Positions 43,323 to 47,512 of a stretch of 47,512 nt of DNA are shown here, piece by piece. Each line of letters starts with the position of its first letter. The stretch's first letter is position 1. Below the pieces are notes generated by a model. It saw nothing but the letters and a program-made list of their open reading frames with translations, was not told the DNA's origin and searched no databases. Source of the stretch: Fragilaria crotonensis (taxonomy: Eukaryota; Bacillariophyta; Fragilariophyceae; Fragilariales; Fragilariaceae); NCBI GenBank assembly GCA_022925895.1, contig JAKSYS010000499.1, positions 1 through 47,512 on the forward strand, given 5' to 3'. The position numbers were made by a program, and so were the translations under genes.

Positions 43323-45134
43323 TTACTTCTTCCCAGCCCATGAAAAATCAATCGCATCCAACTTTTCAATTCTTGCCCACGTCATCCCCTTCGCCTTCCC
43401 CTCTCCCTTATCCTCCAACAATCGACGACGGCAACGTTGATTGAGCACCCACTTGTGCAGCGTCTTATCGTACGTTTGCGGCACTCTCGTGTGTCCGAAT
43501 TGTGATTTGAACACCACCAACTGTTGAAAATTGGCTTCCCACTGTCCATCGTTGGACTGGTGTCCCACAACCCACGCAAATCCGACCGATTGGAGTGCAT
43601 TGACACGTTCTTGGGTCATGGATTCTTCCGAGGCGAGGCCGAGATCGAAATCTTTTTTGAGGATGCGCTGTTTGCGTACCCACGAGTGCAATCCCTTGTC
43701 CTTGTAACTCTTGGGGACGATGCAATCGCCGTGTGTTAATTTGTATTTGACCAAATCTTGGAATCGCGCCTTCCAACGTTGATCGTACGATCGGGTTCGA
43801 GATGATGATGGACCAATGTCCACGTCAATAGTGATGCTGCTGTTGTTCATCGTCATATTGTTGTTGTTTCCTTGTTGGAATCCCAGAGATGGGTTGCCGC
43901 CGCTGTTGCCTTGATCGTGTGATGATGTTGCAGCATCTTTTTGACCATTGGTGGACGTCTTGTTGCTGTTGTTGCTCATGTTGTTGCTCATGTTGGTCTG
44001 AGCTTTCAGGTTACTTAAATCCTTTTCTAGTTTCCGAATCCTGCTTGTCTTTATACTCAAAGCGAGAATAAGACTGTCACACTCGTCACACTTTGCCTTG
44101 TATTTGGCATACACATCATCAGCTTTCGCAAGGTCCACGGCATCTCCAGCCAAAGGAACTTGATGATTAGTTCCTTTGGCAGTAGTAGTGTCAGTAACCA
44201 GAATAGTCACGGAATTGCTGTCAGGTTTGTGTGCTTCGTTTGTGGTAACGGTGACTGGTTGCGTGAGTTGATTGTGATGATGGATAGGATCAGTCAAAGT
44301 TTCGGGTTGCATCAAGGGAAAGGATGCCATTCCCATCTGTGAATGGTCGACAGTAGTGGCATGTGGAGCATGGACGGGATGCGGTGGTGGGATGGAAGGG
44401 ATATTGTTTTCAACGACGGTGCCATTATCATTGCGATGGACATTTCCATGTTGTTGCGTTTGCAGATGATGGCCAAAAGGTTGCTGTTGTTGGTTTTGTT
44501 GTTGATGCTGTTGTTGTTGTTGTTGTTGTTGTTGCTGGGGTTGTGGTTGATACTGCTGGTGTTGCTGCTGCTGCTGCGGTTGATACTGTTGTTGTTGCTG
44601 CTGCTGGTATTGCTGTTGTTGCTGCTGCTGCTGATGGTGGTGGTACATGGCTTGTGTTTGAAATTGTGGAGGTGGATGAACGTGATAGTGAACATGAACG
44701 GCTTCGGCATGAGGTCCTTGCGGTGGCATCGTCATGTGTGTGGTGAGATCCACCGGGTGGGAATTAGCACTGGCACTGGTACTACTAGCGCCAGTACTGG
44801 CATTCGTAGTCGTTGTTGTAGTTGCATTCCCATTCGCATTTCCATTGCCATGGGCAATCTCATTGACGCTGACACTAACATTGCTATGACAAGTTTCAAT
44901 CGATGGAGCAGGCAGAGAATGAAACCTAAACACCGAGTATGAAGGTGCTGTCGTGTTTGCTGTAGATGCTCCTGCGTTTGCTGGTACTGCGTCTGGTACC
45001 ATTGCAGCGTTGCCAGCAGGCTGCTGCTGTGAGTTCAGAATGTTCGTTTCAACGTTACTGTTTTCTGGAACATGAATGTTTCCTGGGACTGATGCAGAGG
45101 CAGCTGCAAGTTGTTGGAGATGAAAGTCGGACAT
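43323..45134 (-). CDS. Poly-Q protein with two helicase-associated (HA) repeats
   Basis: ATG 45,134 gives a 603-residue intact protein; a TTG 14 codons upstream is less likely. Residues 1-160 are low complexity (Ala/Thr/Asn/Ser). Residues about 163-230 are a His/Gln tract encoded at 44,440-44,645. A coiled coil lies near 335-380 (KTSRIRKLEKDLSNLKAQ). The C-terminus has two HA repeats (PF03457-type): WKARFQDLVKYKLTHGDCIV with LHSWVRKQR (about 448-510), and WEANFQQLVVFKSQFGHTRV with LHKWVLNQR (about 525-600). HA repeats bind nucleic acid in bacterial and diatom proteins, and no helicase core is present here. A DNA-binding regulator is the best guess. It is convergent with the phosphofructokinase gene. 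Confidence 0.85.
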   Translation of the reverse strand: MSDFHLQQLAAASASVPGNIHVPENSNVETNILNSQQQPAGNAAMVPDAVPANAGASTANTTAPSYSVFRFHSLPAPSIETCHSNVSVSVNEIAHGNGNANGNATTTTTTNASTGASSTSASANSHPVDLTTHMTMPPQGPHAEAVHVHYHVHPPPQFQTQAMYHHHQQQQQQQQYQQQQQQQYQPQQQQQHQQYQPQPQQQQQQQQQQHQQQNQQQQPFGHHLQTQQHGNVHRNDNGTVVENNIPSIPPPHPVHAPHATTVDHSQMGMASFPLMQPETLTDPIHHHNQLTQPVTVTTNEAHKPDSNSVTILVTDTTTAKGTNHQVPLAGDAVDLAKADDVYAKYKAKCDECDSLILALSIKTSRIRKLEKDLSNLKAQTNMSNNMSNNSNKTSTNGQKDAATSSHDQGNSGGNPSLGFQQGNNNNMTMNNSSITIDVDIGPSSSRTRSYDQRWKARFQDLVKYKLTHGDCIVPKSYKDKGLHSWVRKQRILKKDFDLGLASEESMTQERVNALQSVGFAWVVGHQSNDGQWEANFQQLVVFKSQFGHTRVPQTYDKTLHKWVLNQRCRRRLLEDKGEGKAKGMTWARIEKLDAIDFSWAGKK

Positions 45135-45386
45135 GGATATCGTACACAGGTAAGCACTGTCACACTTGAAGGGCAAGAATGGATGAGGCGAAGGGGGGTG
45201 TTCAGCGACGTGATTGTGGTACTACTTGGTGCATCTCATCCTCACCAGCGAGGGAGTAGTAGAGTTCTACGTCAATCTACTTGGCAAGAAAAGGAGGGAT
45301 CTGAACCCATGGTAGGTACTTGTAGCTCTAGGGAGCTTGGCTGCTGGATGCTCCGTATTGCAGTATCGTTCTGCGTTGAATTCCGG

Positions 45387-46090
45387 TACCAGTTAAAAAG
45401 GGCTTAGAACCGATAATATGGCTTAGGACCATTAATGCGTTAATTTTTTTTGTGCCTACACAAAAAGCTCGCAGTTTGTCGAATTCGACCTCTACTTGTA
45501 TGCAAAAGTTGCTCGTATACCCATCCGACACAAGTAACTGACTGGGTGCAAAACGGCATCTCAACTTCATTTCAAGGAAATTGAACTGGCAGATTCGCTG
45601 AGAATTACAATGCACCTCGCAAAATTTCACGCTTCAAGCTGGGCCAGCCGTTTGATGATACATCATCGGACTCAATTTTTTCTATACCTGCGAAATTTTA
45701 ACTCCTATAACGTCAGTATTGATCCTAAACTCACTCATGTCCGTGGATCAAAAATTCTTTGGATATCTGGTACAAAATACAGCAGATGTGTTAGCAGTAA
45801 AATGGATCATTCGGCAAATGCGTGAAAAAAATTCCTGCCAACATATAAATTTTACTCATGTACGAATAAAATTGTATGTATGGCTTTGAACCAATGCAGC
45901 GACGAACGAGTCAATTGAGAAGGTGAATGAATCGACAACTGTGTTGTCCAGTACTTAAATGATTAACTTTTAGCGTAAAAGAAGCAAAATAAGTTTTCCA
46001 AATGAGCTGAAGATGGAAAAGGATGCATTTTGAGAAAGATACGAGTCGAAAATGCGTTAAATTATCGGTTCTAAGCCCTTTTAACTGGTA
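45387..46090. mobile_element. MITE-like element with 30-bp inverted ends and TA flanks
   Basis: The left end 45,387-45,417 and right end 46,061-46,090 are reverse complements apart from one missing A. Read with TA as duplicated target, the element begins CCAGTTAAAA and ends TTTTAACTGG, about 700 bp. No transposase is inside; the interior is AT-rich non-coding DNA. TA target choice suggests Tc1/mariner mobilisation. Confidence 0.75.
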
Positions 46091-46238
46091 TGTTGGATTG
46101 TACACGTACTGCATAAGAAAAAGTTGCTCGTAGCACTGCTACACCTATCAGCAATATCGTACAGTACCCAGTACCCAGCACCATGGCAGCAGACTCCGTC
46201 AAACAGCTGATGACATAAATCGTCCACGAATCGATGTC

Positions 46239-47481
46239 ATGTCTGTATCTTGTGATGTTCATGTTGCTCAAGGCCCACTCGATCATGCGGTCGAATCCAG
46301 TGCGATCTCCACGCCAACAAACTCAGAATTAGGACTCTCACTTGCAGTTGCACAAGGTTCAGTCTCAATCGATCATGTTCCGACTACAAACAAGGAAGAA
46401 ACAGAATCCAATGACAGTACTTCAAAACCAACACCAATGACAATGATGGCAAGGACTGTACCACAACGACGATGCAATGTGAGTCACACACCTACATGCT
46501 TTTTCCTTTCACTTACCTCGAATACGTAAAGTTTCCTAATTCTTTTGTATTCTAACCTTCTGAAATATCACATCAGACTCGGATATCGACTCGCCATCTG
46601 TCTCGCCTGGATCAACTCTTTTGGAAGACGGACCGTCGTAATACTCCTGTTGATGCTGTCTGTCGGCCCGACGACTCGAAAACGAAAGCTTGAAACGACG
46701 AACCCTCCTGTCATTACAATGACACATGGTCGTCTCCTTCTCAAACGTGTCCATGATTCACCTCACATTTACATTATTGACAACTTCCTCACGGAAACAG
46801 AACTCAACCATTGTCATTCCATCATTCAACAAGCCAAATTTCAAAAATCATTTGTGGACGCCTCCGAAACGACACAATCAACAACATCAGCTTCAACTTT
46901 CAAAACGACGACAACAAGAACAACTGCTGCTCGCATTGACACGGACCACAGAACATCAACCTTGTTTCCGTCGCCAAACAGGCGGACCGGATCATTGCTG
47001 CCATGGAACGCAAATCAGCAGATTTGTTGGGCATGAATGTGGATCGTTTGGAACCATTGCAATTGGTACGCTACCAAAAGGATCAATTCTTTGGTGTCCA
47101 TCATGATTTGGGAACACTCATTCCGGCGGAGGATGATAATGATGATGATGAAAACGGATATGGCACTGTCGAATTGCCACCGAAATCAACTCATGTCAAA
47201 CGACGATTAGTCACCTTATTTTGTTATTTAAATACCGTGGATGAAGGTGGATGCACGTACTTTCCGGCCTTGGATGCCCCAAGGACGAGACGTGATGCTG
47301 CTGCGGCCACCAGTGCGATTCAAGAACTGCGAGTGGCACCCGTTCGAGGCCGTGCCGTGCTGTTTTGCAATATTTTGAAGGATGGTGATGCAGACCCTCG
47401 GACAGTCCATGCGGGGAGCCAGTGAGAGGAATCAAGGGAACCGTAAAGTATGGACTGAACATTTGGGCGTGTGAAGAATGA
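46239..47481 (+). CDS. Prolyl 4-hydroxylase-type 2-oxoglutarate/Fe(II) oxygenase (frame changes)
   Basis: The likely start is ATG 46,239, followed by a low-complexity N-terminus, an intron (46,479-46,576) and the oxygenase domain. HIYIIDNFLTETELNHC (near 46,765) opens the fold. RLEPLQLVRYQKDQFFGVHHD (47,048-47,107) gives the Fe ligands in HxD. RRLVTLFCYLNTVDEGGCTY (near 47,200) and GRAVLFCNIL follow. TVHAG (His at 47,408-47,410) is the third ligand, and KYGLNIW (Lys at 47,446-47,448) binds 2-oxoglutarate, ending at TGA 47,479. The enzyme would hydroxylate proline in proteins. Frame changes near 46,690, 46,960 and 47,421 are needed. All catalytic residues are present. Confidence 0.8.
46479..46576 (+). 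other. Candidate intron of the oxygenase gene
   Basis: This 98-bp GTGAGT...ATCACATCAG segment follows a low-complexity first exon. The reading after it does not connect cleanly to the catalytic frame, so the splice sites are provisional. Confidence 0.5.
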
Positions 47482-47512
47482 GAAATGAGGGATGCCATTT
47501 TGGGTCTTGTTG

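Noticed and set aside
44343-44942. Leu/Val-rich 199-codon plus-strand frame
   Set aside because: It is the complement of the poly-Gln tract of the HA-repeat gene; CAG/CAA reversed gives Leu runs.

Overview
The window looks like nuclear DNA of a diatom, most likely a pennate one. The evidence is diatom-type Ty1/copia pol fragments, a secreted SET-domain protein of a type I associate with diatom genomes, helicase-associated (HA) repeats, two small proteins whose presequences end at SAF/AFA motifs like those of diatom plastid-targeted proteins, short GT-AG introns, and intergenic DNA full of GTAC/AGTACT palindromes. The species cannot be fixed from the sequence alone.

Positions 1 to about 23,160 are a stack of transposable elements inserted into one another. 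The outermost layer I can see is a plus-strand Ty1/copia element: protease and integrase at 15,800-17,548, reverse transcriptase (RT) pieces at 21,479-21,740 and 23,045-23,157. A PIF/Harbinger-like DNA transposon (17,549-21,475) with about 30-bp terminal inverted repeats sits inside its pol gene. To the left lies a minus-strand non-LTR retrotransposon (LINE-A), split into 14,075-15,790 (5' part) and 1-4,457 (3' part, running off the window). The splitter is a second, plus-strand non-LTR element (LINE-B, 4,458-14,074), flanked by a 21-bp target-site duplication with one mismatch; removing it rejoins the LINE-A reading frame. LINE-B is itself interrupted at about 10,235-12,185 by a minus-strand fragment of a third family (LINE-C). 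The non-LTR families share the layout coiled-coil ORF1, APE-type endonuclease, RT, RNase H and a Cys/His C-terminal domain. All are decayed, and the in-frame nonsense codons are mostly TGA.

Positions 23,238-47,512 are host genes. They are: a CDGSH iron-sulfur protein with a plastid-type presequence; a two-repeat protein with endocytosis-like tail motifs; a small plastid-type preprotein; a single-pass membrane protein; two lysine-rich histone-H1-like proteins sharing an inverted-repeat spacer; ornithine decarboxylase; a secreted SET-domain protein; a multi-pass membrane protein; pyrophosphate-type phosphofructokinase with one intron; a poly-Q HA-repeat protein; and a prolyl-4-hydroxylase-type oxygenase at the right edge. 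Between them are minisatellites, a G-rich duplicated block and a MITE-like element of about 0.7 kb.

Five host genes (the tail-motif protein, ornithine decarboxylase, the SET protein, the multi-pass protein and the oxygenase) can only be read through single-base frame changes, although their diagnostic motifs survive. The other host genes are clean. This points to assembly indels or recent pseudogenes. The genes do not form an operon or an obvious shared pathway, as expected for a eukaryotic chromosome.
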